Shown piece by piece: positions 12,089-23,630 of a stretch of 64,000 nt of DNA. Numbering within the stretch: the first letter of the stretch is position 1; each line of letters opens with the position of its first letter. The notes under the pieces were generated by a model. That model was given only the letters and a program-made list of their open reading frames with translations, did no database searches and was not told the origin of the DNA. The position numbers and the translations under genes are program-made. The DNA is from Budorcas taxicolor (Eukaryota; Chordata; Mammalia; Artiodactyla; Bovidae): contig NW_026291493.1 of the NCBI RefSeq assembly GCF_023091745.1, positions 186,001 to 250,000 on the forward strand, given 5' to 3'.

Positions 12089-15000
12089 TTGAGGTGCGAC
12101 GGGAACGCCGGGAACTCTTTCCCGACGAAGCAGGGAAAGGATCCCTCATCTCGAGCTACGAGGCGGAAACGGGGATCCTCTGGATGTGGGCGGGACCCTC
12201 GTGTTTCCCCTCGAGTGGAGACGGGTATGTCGGGGAACTTCTTGATTTGCACCAAGGGTGTGAAAGACCCTTTCGAAGTTCCAGAGGTGAGGTGTGATCA
12301 GCCTCGAGACTCCTCAGCGGAATTGGGCCTCATCTCGCCTGGAGGGGAGAACCTCCTGGATTTTCTCGAGTTGCGGCAGGTCTTCTCGAGTTACGACGGG
12401 GACCTCAGGGACCCGCTCTGGTGGCCTCAGGAAAGGCCAGTCCCCGAGCGAGTTGCTAGGGACCATCTCGGGATTCCTCTCCCGTCCATGCCGGGGCCTA
12501 AGACTTTGTGTGGAGTCCGGGCCGGAACCTGAGGATTCCTCTCCAGTGTTGCCATGGAACTTGGGGTGCTTCTGAGTCTCCCCAGGGGAGTCAGGCCTCG
12601 TCTCGAGTGGGGGCATGCACGTGAGCTTTCCTCCCGAGCTGCAGCAGTAGTGTCAGGCTTCCTGTCACGTAGATCAAGGGATCTATGGCTTTCCCTCGAG
12701 GCTTTCCCCCCGGGCTGTGCCACGTGCCACCTTGGTGGGAGTCGATTCCTGGCGTGAAAGATGAGCCGGTGAAGGGAAAAGAGGTTCCTCTGGAATGGAA
12801 TGATAGATCTGGGGGACTCTTGGGATGGTGGCACGACCCTGGAGTTCCTCTCGCCGATCCTGTTGAGAGGGCCTCCTCTTGAGATGCGACGGTAACGCCG
12901 GGAACTCTTTCCCGACGCAGCAGGAAAGGATCCCTCATCTCGAGCCACGAGGCGGAAACGGGGCTCCTCTGGATATGGGCGGGACCCTCGTGTTTCCTCT
13001 CGAGTGGAGACGGGTATGTCGGGGAACTTCTTGATTTCCACCAAGGGTGTGAAGGACCCTTTCAAAGTTCCAGAGGGGAGGTGTGATCAGCCTCGAGACG
13101 CCTCAGCGGAAAGGGGCCTCAATTCGCCTGGAGGGGAGAACCTCCTGGATTTTCTCGAGTTGCCGCAGGTCTTCTCGAGTTACGACGGGGACCTCAGGAC
13201 CCGCTCTGGTGGCCTCAGGAAAGGCCAGTCCCCATGCGAGTTGCTAGCGGACCTCTTGGGATTCCTCTCCCGTCCATGCCGGGGCCTCAGTCCTTGTGTG
13301 GAGTCGGGGACGGAACCTGAGGATTGCTCTCCAGTGTTGCCATGGATCTTGGCGTGCTTCTGAGTCTCCCCAGGGGAGTCAGGCTTCGTCTCGAGTGGGG
13401 GCATGCACGTGCGCTTTCCTCCCGAGCTGCAGCAGTAGTGTCACGCTTCCTGTCACGTGGATCAAGGGATCTGTGGCTTTCTCTCGAGGCTGTCCCTCGA
13501 GGCTTTCCCACGAGGCTTTCCCACAGGGCTGTGCCACGTGCCACCTTGGTGTGAGTCGATCCTCGGCTTGAAAGACGAGCGGGTGAAGGGAAAAGAGGTT
13601 CCTCTGGAATGGACTGAGACATCTGGGGGACTCTTGGAATGGTGGCACGACCCAGGAGTTCCTCTCGCCGTTCCTGTTGAGAGGGCCTCCTCTTGAGATG
13701 CGACGGGAACGCCGGGAACTGTTTCCCGACGAAGCAGGGAAAGGATCCCTCATCTCGAGCTACGAGGCGGAAACGGGGCTCCTCTGGATGTGGGCGGGAC
13801 CCTCGTGATTCCTCTCGAGTGGAGACGGCTAGGTCGGGGAACTTCTTGATTTGCACCAAGGGTGTGAAGGACCCTTTCGAAGTTCCAGAGGGGAGGTGTG
13901 ATCAGCCTCGAGACGCCTCAGCGGAAAGGGACCTCAATTCGCCTGGAGGGGAGAACCTCCTGGATTTTCTCGAGTTGCCGCAGGTCTTCTCGAGTTACGA
14001 CGGGGACCTCAGGACCCGCTCTGGTGGCCTCAGGAAAGGCCAGTCCCCATGCGAGTTGCTATCGGACCTCTTGGGATTCCTCTCCTGACCATGCCGGGGC
14101 CTCAGTCCTTGTGTGGAGTCGGGGCCGGAACCTGAGGATTCCTCTCCAGTGTTGCCTTGAATCTTGCTGTGCTTCTGAGTCTCCCCAGGGGAGTCAGGCC
14201 TCGTCTCGAGTGGGGGCATGCACGTGCGCTTCCCTCCCGTGCTGCAGCAGTAGTGTCACGCTTCCTGTCACGTGGATCAAGGGATCTGTTGCTTTCCCTC
14301 GAGGCTGTCCCTCGAGGCTTTCCCACGAGGCATTCCCACAGGGCTGTGCCACGTGCCACCTTGGTGTGAGTCGATCCTCGGCGTGAAAAACGAGCCGGTG
14401 AAGGGAAAAAAGGTTCCTCTGGAATGGACTGAGACATCTGGGGGACTCTTGGAATGGTGACATGAACCTGGAGTTCCTCTCGCCGTTCCTGTTGAGAGGG
14501 CCTCCTCTTGAGATGCGACGGGAACGCCGGGAACTCTTTCCCGACGAAGCAGGGAAAGGATCCCTCATCTCGAGCTACGAGGCGGAAACGGGGCTCCTCT
14601 GGATGTGGGCGGGACCCTCGTGATTCCTCTCGAGTGGAGACGGGTATGTCGGGGAACTTCTTGATTTGCACCAAGGGTGTGAAGGACCCTATCGAAGTTC
14701 CAGAGGGGAGGTGTGATCAGCCTCGAGACGCCTCAGCGGAAATGGGCCTCATCTCGCCTGAAGGGGAGGACCTCCTGGAATTCTCGAGTTGCCGCAGGTC
14801 TTCTCGAGTTAAGACGGGGACCTCAGGGACCCGCTCTGGTGGCCTCAGGAAAGGCCAGTCCCCATGCGAGTTGCTAGGGGACCTCTCGGGATTCCTCTCC
14901 CGTCCATGCCGGGGCCTCAGTCCTTGTGTGGAGTCGGGGCCGGAACCTGAGGATTCCTCTCCAGTGTTGCCATGGATCTTGGGGTGCTTCTGAGTCTCCC

Positions 15001-15296
15001 CAGGGGAGTCAGGCCTCATCTCGTGTGGGGGCATGCACGTGCGCTTTCCTCCCGAGCTGCAGCAGTAGTGTCATGCTTCCTGTCACGTGGATCAAGGGAT
15101 CTGTGGCTTTCCCTCGAGGCTTTCCCACAGGGCTGTGCCACGTGCCACCTTGGTGTGAGTCGATCCTCGGCGTGAAAGACGAGCCGGTGTAGGGAAAAGA
15201 GGTTCCTCTGGAATGGACTGAAACATCTGGGGGACTCTTGGAATGGTGGCACAACCCTGGAGTTCCTCTCGCCGTTCCTGTTGAGAGGGCCTCCTC
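12089..15296 (+). repeat. 4-monomer duplication, copy 1 (3,208 bp)
   Basis: Monomers starting at 12089, 12879, 13693 and 14508 reappear at exactly +3,208 bp with shared private variants. Examples are GAGATGCGACGGTAACG at 12881 and 16089, and GACGGCTAGGTCGG near 13826 and 17034. I noticed only isolated differences, including one base near 13037 and a 1-bp deletion in GGAATTCTCGAG near 14778. In the single-copy HOR at 29158-32366 the segment occurs once. Confidence 0.85.
12687..12712 (+). repeat. 13-bp internal VNTR, 2-unit (short) allele
   Basis: Only GGCTTTCCCTCGA and GGCTTTCCCCCCG remain before GGCTGTGCC, and the monomer starting at 12089 is 790 bp (816 minus 26). Same-class alleles sit near 15895, 29756 and 39515, in HOR-equivalent monomers. 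A second kind of 2-unit allele near 15110, 18318 and 32179 gives lengths of 789-790 bp. Confidence 0.88.
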
Positions 15297-18200
15297 TTGA
15301 GGTGCGACGGGAACGCCGGGAACTCTTTCCCGACGAAGCAGGGAAAGGATCCCTCATCTCGAGCTACGAGGCGGAAACGGGGATCCTCTGGATGTGGGCG
15401 GGACCCTCGTGTTTCCCCTCGAGTGGAGACGGGTATGTCGGGGAACTTCTTGATTTGCACCAAGGGTGTGAAAGACCCTTTCGAAGTTCCAGAGGTGAGG
15501 TGTGATCAGCCTCGAGACTCCTCAGCGGAATTGGGCCTCATCTCGCCTGGAGGGGAGAACCTCCTGGATTTTCTCGAGTTGCGGCAGGTCTTCTCGAGTT
15601 ACGACGGGGACCTCAGGGACCCGCTCTGGTGGCCTCAGGAAAGGCCAGTCCCCGAGCGAGTTGCTAGGGACCATCTCGGGATTCCTCTCCCGTCCATGCC
15701 GGGGCCTAAGACTTTGTGTGGAGTCCGGGCCGGAACCTGAGGATTCCTCTCCAGTGTTGCCATGGAACTTGGGGTGCTTCTGAGTCTCCCCAGGGGAGTC
15801 AGGCCTCGTCTCGAGTGGGGGCATGCACGTGAGCTTTCCTCCCGAGCTGCAGCAGTAGTGTCAGGCTTCCTGTCACGTAGATCAAGGGATCTATGGCTTT
15901 CCCTCGAGGCTTTCCCCCCGGGCTGTGCCACGTGCCACCTTGGTGGGAGTCGATTCCTGGCGTGAAAGATGAGCCGGTGAAGGGAAAAGAGGTTCCTCTG
16001 GAATGGAATGATAGATCTGGGGGACTCTTGGGATGGTGGCACGACCCTGGAGTTCCTCTCGCCGATCCTGTTGAGAGGGCCTCCTCTTGAGATGCGACGG
16101 TAACGCCGGGAACTCTTTCCCGACGCAGCAGGAAAGGATCCCTCATCTCGAGCCACGAGGCGGAAACGGGGCTCCTCTGGATATGGGCGGGACCCTCGTG
16201 TTTCCTCTCGAGTGGAGACGGGTATGTCGGGGAACTTCTTGATTTGCACCAAGGGTGTGAAGGACCCTTTCAAAGTTCCAGAGGGGAGGTGTGATCAGCC
16301 TCGAGACGCCTCAGCGGAAAGGGGCCTCAATTCGCCTGGAGGGGAGAACCTCCTGGATTTTCTCGAGTTGCCGCAGGTCTTCTCGAGTTACGACGGGGAC
16401 CTCAGGACCCGCTCTGGTGGCCTCAGGAAAGGCCAGTCCCCATGCGAGTTGCTAGCGGACCTCTTGGGATTCCTCTCCCGTCCATGCCGGGGCCTCAGTC
16501 CTTGTGTGGAGTCGGGGACGGAACCTGAGGATTGCTCTCCAGTGTTGCCATGGATCTTGGCGTGCTTCTGAGTCTCCCCAGGGGAGTCAGGCTTCGTCTC
16601 GAGTGGGGGCATGCACGTGCGCTTTCCTCCCGAGCTGCAGCAGTAGTGTCACGCTTCCTGTCACGTGGATCAAGGGATCTGTGGCTTTCTCTCGAGGCTG
16701 TCCCTCGAGGCTTTCCCACGAGGCTTTCCCACAGGGCTGTGCCACGTGCCACCTTGGTGTGAGTCGATCCTCGGCTTGAAAGACGAGCGGGTGAAGGGAA
16801 AAGAGGTTCCTCTGGAATGGACTGAGACATCTGGGGGACTCTTGGAATGGTGGCACGACCCAGGAGTTCCTCTCGCCGTTCCTGTTGAGAGGGCCTCCTC
16901 TTGAGATGCGACGGGAACGCCGGGAACTGTTTCCCGACGAAGCAGGGAAAGGATCCCTCATCTCGAGCTACGAGGCGGAAACGGGGCTCCTCTGGATGTG
17001 GGCGGGACCCTCGTGATTCCTCTCGAGTGGAGACGGCTAGGTCGGGGAACTTCTTGATTTGCACCAAGGGTGTGAAGGACCCTTTCGAAGTTCCAGAGGG
17101 GAGGTGTGATCAGCCTCGAGACGCCTCAGCGGAAAGGGACCTCAATTCGCCTGGAGGGGAGAACCTCCTGGATTTTCTCGAGTTGCCGCAGGTCTTCTCG
17201 AGTTACGACGGGGACCTCAGGACCCGCTCTGGTGGCCTCAGGAAAGGCCAGTCCCCATGCGAGTTGCTATCGGACCTCTTGGGATTCCTCTCCTGACCAT
17301 GCCGGGGCCTCAGTCCTTGTGTGGAGTCGGGGCCGGAACCTGAGGATTCCTCTCCAGTGTTGCCTTGAATCTTGCTGTGCTTCTGAGTCTCCCCAGGGGA
17401 GTCAGGCCTCGTCTCGAGTGGGGGCATGCACGTGCGCTTCCCTCCCGTGCTGCAGCAGTAGTGTCACGCTTCCTGTCACGTGGATCAAGGGATCTGTTGC
17501 TTTCCCTCGAGGCTGTCCCTCGAGGCTTTCCCACGAGGCATTCCCACAGGGCTGTGCCACGTGCCACCTTGGTGTGAGTCGATCCTCGGCGTGAAAAACG
17601 AGCCGGTGAAGGGAAAAAAGGTTCCTCTGGAATGGACTGAGACATCTGGGGGACTCTTGGAATGGTGACATGAACCTGGAGTTCCTCTCGCCGTTCCTGT
17701 TGAGAGGGCCTCCTCTTGAGATGCGACGGGAACGCCGGGAACTCTTTCCCGACGAAGCAGGGAAAGGATCCCTCATCTCGAGCTACGAGGCGGAAACGGG
17801 GCTCCTCTGGATGTGGGCGGGACCCTCGTGATTCCTCTCGAGTGGAGACGGGTATGTCGGGGAACTTCTTGATTTGCACCAAGGGTGTGAAGGACCCTAT
17901 CGAAGTTCCAGAGGGGAGGTGTGATCAGCCTCGAGACGCCTCAGCGGAAATGGGCCTCATCTCGCCTGAAGGGGAGGACCTCCTGGATTTTCTCGAGTTG
18001 CCGCAGGTCTTCTCGAGTTAAGACGGGGACCTCAGGGACCCGCTCTGGTGGCCTCAGGAAAGGCCAGTCCCCATGCGAGTTGCTAGGGGACCTCTCGGGA
18101 TTCCTCTCCCGTCCATGCCGGGGCCTCAGTCCTTGTGTGGAGTCGGGGCCGGAACCTGAGGATTCCTCTCCAGTGTTGCCATGGATCTTGGGGTGCTTCT

Positions 18201-18400
18201 GAGTCTCCCCAGGGGAGTCAGGCCTCATCTCGTGTGGGGGCATGCACGTGCGCTTTCCTCCCGAGCTGCAGCAGTAGTGTCATGCTTCCTGTCACGTGGA
18301 TCAAGGGATCTGTGGCTTTCCCTCGAGGCTTTCCCACAGGGCTGTGCCACGTGCCACCTTGGTGTGAGTCGATCCTCGGCGTGAAAGACGAGCCGGTGTA
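15297..18400 (+). repeat. 4-monomer duplication, copy 2
   Basis: This is the +3,208 bp copy of 12089-15192. Homology to copy 1 stops near 18395-18460. There the sequence reads CACGACCCTGG and continues into HOR position 6, whereas copy 1 has CACAACCCTGG and jumps back to position 2. The recombination junction is therefore at about 15185-15250. Confidence 0.82.
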
Positions 18401-19318
18401 GGGGAAAGAGGTTCCTCTGGAATGGACTGAAACATCTGGGGGACTCTTGGAATGGTGGCACGACCCTGGAGTTCCTCTCGCCGTTCCTGTTGAGAGGGCC
18501 TCCTCTTGAGATGCGACGGGAACGCCGGGAAATCTTTCCCGACGAAGCAGGGAAAGTATCCCTCATCTCGAGCTACGAGGCGGAAACGGGGCTCCTCTGG
18601 ATGTGGGCGGGACCCTCGTGTTACCCCTCGAGTGGAAACGGGTATGTCGGGGAACTTCTTGATTTGCACCAAGGGTGTGAAGGACCCTTTCGAAGTTCCA
18701 GAGGGGAGGTGTGATCAGCCTCGAGACGCCTCAGCGGAAAGGGGCCTCAATTCGCCTGGAGGGGAGAACCTCCTGGATTTTCTCGAGTTGCCGCAGGTCT
18801 TCTCGAGTTACGACGGGACCTCAGGACCCGGTCAGGTGGCCTCAGGAAAGGCCAGTCCCCATGCGAGTTGCTAACGGACCTCTCGGGATGCCTCTCCCGT
18901 CCATGCCGGGGCCTCAGTCCTTGTGTGGAGTCGGGGCTGGAACCTGAGGATTCCTCTCCAGTGTTGCCATGGATCTTGGGGTGCTTCTGAGTCTCCCCAG
19001 GGGAGAAAGGCCTCGTCTCGAGTGGGGGCATGCACGTGCGCTTTCCTCCCGAGCTGCAGCAGTAGTGTCACGCTTCCTGTCACGTGGATCAAGGGATCTG
19101 TGGCTTTCCCTCGAGGCTGCCCTCGAGGCTTTCCCACGAGGCTTTCCCACAGGGCTGTGCCACGTGCCACCTTGGTGTGAGTCGATCCTCGGCGTGACAG
19201 ACGAGCCGGTGAAGGGAAAAGAGGTTCCTCTGGAATGGACTGAGACATCTGGGGGACTCTTGGAATGGTGGCACCACCCTGGAGTTCCTCTCGCGGTTCC
19301 TGTTGAGCGGGCCTCCTC

Positions 19319-22300
19319 TTGAGATGCGACGGGAACGCCGGGAATTCTTTCCCGACGAAGCAGGGAAAGGATCCGTCACCTCGAGCTACGAGGCGGAAAC
19401 GGGGCTCCTCTGGATGTGGGCGGGACCCTCGTGTTTCCTCTCGAGTGGAGAAGGGTATGTCGGGGATCTTCTTGAGTTGCATCAAGGGTGTGAAGGACCC
19501 TTTCGACGTTCCAGAAGTGAGGTGTGATTACCCAGAGAAGCCTCTGCGGAAATGGGCCTCCTCTCGCCTGCAGGGGAGAACCTCCTGGATATTCTCGAGT
19601 TGCGGCAGGTCTTCTCGAGTTAAGATGGGGACCTCAGGGACCCGCTCTGATGGCGTCGGGAAGGGCCAGTCCCCATGCGAGTTGCTAGGGGCCATCTCGG
19701 GATTCCTCTCCCGTCGATGCCGGGGCCTAAAACCTTGTGTGGAGTCGGGGCCGAAACCTGAGGATTCCTCTCCAGTGTTGACATGGATCTTGAGGTGCCT
19801 CTGAGTCTCCGCAGGGGAGTCAGGCCTCGTCTCGAGTGGGGGCATGCACGTGCGCTTCCCTCCCGAGCTGCAGCAGTAGGGTCACGCTTCCTGTCATGTG
19901 GATCAAGGGATCTGCGTCTTTCCCTCGAGGCTTTACCACGAGGCTTTCCCACAGGGCTGTGCCAAGTGCCACCTTGGTGTGAGTCGATCCTCGGCGTGAA
20001 AGACGAGCCGGTGAAGGGAAAAGAGGTTCCTCTGGAATGGACTGAGACATCTGGGGGACTCTTGGTATGGTGGAACCACGCTGATGTTCCTCTCGCCATT
20101 CCTGATGAGAGGGCCTCCTCTTGAGATGCGATGGGAATGCCGGGAATTCTTTCCCGACGAAGCAGGGAAAGGATCCCTCACCTCGAGCTACGAGGCCGAA
20201 ACGGGGCTCCTCTGGATGGGCGCGGGACCCTCGTGTTTCCTCTCGAGTGGAGACGGATAAGTCGGGAACTTATTTAGTTGCACCCAGGGTGTGAAGGACC
20301 CTTTCGACGGTCCAGAGTTGAGGTGTGATTAGCCCCGAGAAGCCTCTGCGGAAATGGGCCTCATCTCGCCTGCAGGGGAGAACCTCCTGGATATTCTCGA
20401 GTTGCGGCAGGTCTTCTCCAGTTACGACGGGGACCTCAGGGATCCGGTCTGGTGGCCTCAGGAAGGGCCAGTCCCCATGCGAGTTGCTAGGGGCCATCTT
20501 GGGATTCCTCTCCCGTCGATGCCAGGGCCTAAAACCTTGTGTGGAGTCGGGGTCGGAACCTGAGCATTCCTCTCCAGTGTTGACATGGATCTTGGGGTGG
20601 CTCTGCGTCTCCACAGATGAGTCAGGCCTCATCTCGAGTGGGGACATGCACGTGCCAATTCCTCCCGAGCTGCAGCAGTAGGGTCACGCTTCCTGTCATT
20701 TCGATTAACGGATCTGTGGCTTTCCCTCGAGGCTTTCCCTCGAGGCTTTCCCTCGAGGCTTTCCCACGAGGCTTTCCCAAAGGGCTGTGCCAAGTGCCAC
20801 CGTGGTGTGAGTCGATCCTCCGCGTGAAAGATGAGCCGGTGGAGGGAAAAGAGGTTCCTCTGGAATGGACAGAGACATTTGGGGGACTCTTGGAATGGTG
20901 GCCCGACCCTGGAGTTCCTCTCGCCGTTCTTGTTGAGAGGGCCTCCTCTGTAGATGGGACGGGAACGCCGGGAATTCTTTCCCAACGAAGCAGGGAAAGG
21001 ATCCCTCACCTCGAGCTACGAGGCGGAAACGGGGCTCCTCTGGATGTGGGCGGGACCCTCGTGTTTCCTCTCGTGTGGAGAAGGGTATGTCGGGGAACTT
21101 CTTGAGTTGCACCAAGGGTGTGAAGGACCCTTTCGACGTTCCAGAGGTGAGGTGTGATTAGCCCCGAGAACCCTCTGCGGAAATGGGCCTCATCTCGCCT
21201 GCAGGGGAGAACCTCCTGGATATTCTCGAGTTGCGGCAGGTCTTCTCTAGTTACGACGGGGACCTCAGGGTCCCGCTCTGGTGGCCTCAGGAAGGGCCAG
21301 TCCCCATGCGAGTTGCTAGGGGCCATCTCGGGATTCATCTCCCGTCAATGCCGGGGACTAAGACCTTGTGTGGAGTCGGGGCCGGACCCTGACCATTCCT
21401 CTCCAGTGTTGACATGGATCTTGGGGTGCCTCTGAGTCTCCCCAGGGGAGTCAGGCTTCCTCTCGAGTGGGTCCATGCACGTGCGCTTTCCTCCCGAGCT
21501 GCAGCAGTAGGGTCACGCTTCCTGTCACGTGGATCAAGGGATCTGTGGCTTTCCCTCAAGGCTTTCCCTCAAGGCTTTCCCACGAGGCTTTCCCACAGGC
21601 CTATCCCACGTGCCATCTTGGTGTGAGTCGATCCTCCGCGTGAAAGCCGAGCCGGTGAAGGGAAAAGAGGTTCCTCTGGAATGGACAGAGACATCTGGGG
21701 GACTCTTGGAATGGTGGCACGACCCTGAAATTCCTCTCGCCATTCCTGATGAGAGGGCCTCCTCTTGAGAAGCGATGGGAAGTCCGGGAATTCTTTCCGG
21801 ACGAAGCAGGGAAAGGATCCCTCACCTCGAGCTACGAGGCCGAAACGGGGCTCCTCTGGATGGGCGCGGGACCCTCGTGTTTCCTCTCGAGTGGAGACGG
21901 AGAAGTCGGGGAAATTCTTTAGTTGCACCCAGGGTGTGAAGGACCCTTTCGACGTTCCAGAGTTGAGGAGTGATTAGCCCCGAGAAGCCTCTGCGGAAAT
22001 GGGCCTCATCTCGCCTGCAGGGGAGAACCTCCTGGATATTCTCGAGTTGCGGCAGGTCTTCTCGAGTTACGACGGGGACCTCAGGGATCCGGTATGGTGG
22101 CCTCCGGAAGGGCCAGCCCCCATGCGAGTTGCTAGGGGCCATCTTGGGATTCCTCTCCCGTCGATGCCAGGGCCTAAGACCTTGTGTGGAGTCGGGGTCG
22201 GAACCTGAGCATTCCTCTCCAGTGTTGACATGGATCTTGGGGTGCCTCTGAGTCTCCACAGAGGAGTCAGGCCTCATCTCGAGTGGGGGCAGGCACGTGC

Positions 22301-22560
22301 GCTTTCCTCCAGAGCTGCAGCAGTAGGGTCACCCTTACTGTCACGTGGATCAAGGGATCTGTGGCTTTCCCTCGAGGCTTTCCCTCGAGGCTTTCCCACG
22401 AGGCTTTCCCACGAGGCTTTCCCACAAGGCTGTGCCAAGTGCCACCTTGGTGTGAGTCGATCCTCGGCGTGAAAGACGAGCCGGTGAAGGGAAAAGAGGT
22501 TCCTCTGGAATGGACTGAGACATCTGGGGGACTCTTGGAATGGTGGCACGACCCTGCAGT
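19319..22560 (+). repeat. S2 subfamily run (first)
   Basis: S2 monomers differ from S1 by linked markers along the unit: GGGAATTCTTTCCCG, CCTCACCTCGAGC, TTTCGACGTTCC, TGATTAGCCCCGAGAAGCC, CCTGCAGGGGAG, GGATATTCTCGAG, GGAAGGGCCAG, GGGGCCATCT, GTTGACATGG, CAGTAGGGTCACG and GCCAAGTGCCACC. This run has four S2 monomers. It returns to S1 (GGGAACTCTTTCCCG, TGATCAGCC) in the monomer at 22594. Confidence 0.85.
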
Positions 22561-23630
22561 TCCTCTCGCCGTTCCTGTTGAGAGGGCCTCCTCTTGAGAT
22601 GCGACGGGAACGCCGGGAACTCTTTCCCGACGAAGCAGGGAAAGGATCCCTCATCTCGAGCTACGAGGCGGAAACGGGGCTCCTCTGGATGTGGGCGGGA
22701 CCCTCGTGTTACCCCTCGAGTGGAGACGGGTATGTCGGGGAACTTCTTGATTTGCACCAAGGGTGTGAAGGACCCTTTCGAAGTTCCAGAGGTGAGGTGT
22801 GATCAGCCTCGAGACGCCTCAGCGGAAAGGGGCCTCAATTCGCCTGGAGGGGAGAACCTCCTGGATTTTCTCGAGTTGCCGCAGGTCTTCTCGAGTTACG
22901 ACGGGGACCTCAGGACCCGGTCTGATGGCCTCAGGAAAGGCCAGTCCCCATGCGAGTTGCTAACGGACCTCTCGGGATTCCTCTCCCGTCCATGCCGGGG
23001 CCTCAGTCCTTGTGTGGAGTCGGGGCCGGAACCTGAGGATTCCTCTCCAGTGTTGCCATGGATCTTGGGGTGCTTCTGAGTCTCCCCAGGGGAGAAAGGC
23101 CTCGTCTCGAGTGGGGGCATGCACGTGCGCTTTCCTCCCGAGCTGCAGCAGTAGTGTCACGCTTCCTGTCACGTGAATCAAGGGATCTGTGGCTTTCCCT
23201 CGAGGCTTTCCCTCGAGGCTTTCCCACGAGGCTTTCCCACGAGGCTTTCCCACAGGGCTGTGCCACGTGCCACCTTGGTGTGAGTCGATCCTCGGCGTGA
23301 CAGACGAGCCGGTGAAGGGAAAAGAGGTTCCTCTGGAATGGACTGAGACATCTGGGGGACTCTTGGAATGGTGGCACGACCCTGGAGTTCCTCTCGCGGT
23401 TCCTGTTGAGCGGGCCTCCTCTTGAGATGCGACGGGAACGCCGGGAATTCTTTCCCGACGAAGCAGGGAAAGGATACGTCACCTCGAGCTACGAGGCGGA
23501 AACGGGGCTCCTCTGGATGTGGGCGGGACCCTCGTGTTTCCTCTCGAGTGGAGAAGGGTATGTCGGGGATCTTCTTGAGTTGCATCAAGGGTGTGAAGGA
23601 CCCTTTCGACGTTCCAGAAGTGAGGTGTGA
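19525..23630 (+). repeat. 5-monomer duplication, copy 1 (~4,104 bp)
   Basis: Monomer bodies from 19319 to 22594 recur at +4,103 to +4,104 bp. The single-base slip is GTCGGGAACTT near 20261 against GTCGGGGAACTT at 24365. Copy 1 includes the S2 run plus the S1 monomer at 22594 with its 5-unit 13-bp repeat. In the unexpanded HOR (33181-37284) it occurs once. Confidence 0.82.
20718..20782 (+). repeat. 13-bp internal VNTR, 5-unit (long) allele
   Basis: Five units are present: GGCTTTCCCTCGA three times, GGCTTTCCCACGA, then GGCTTTCCCAAAG. The monomer is about 828-829 bp (816 plus 13). Equivalent long alleles occur in the monomers starting at 21765, 22594, 24224, 25869, 26698, 33983, 35628 and 36457. 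All are in or beside S2 stretches of block B. Confidence 0.88.
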
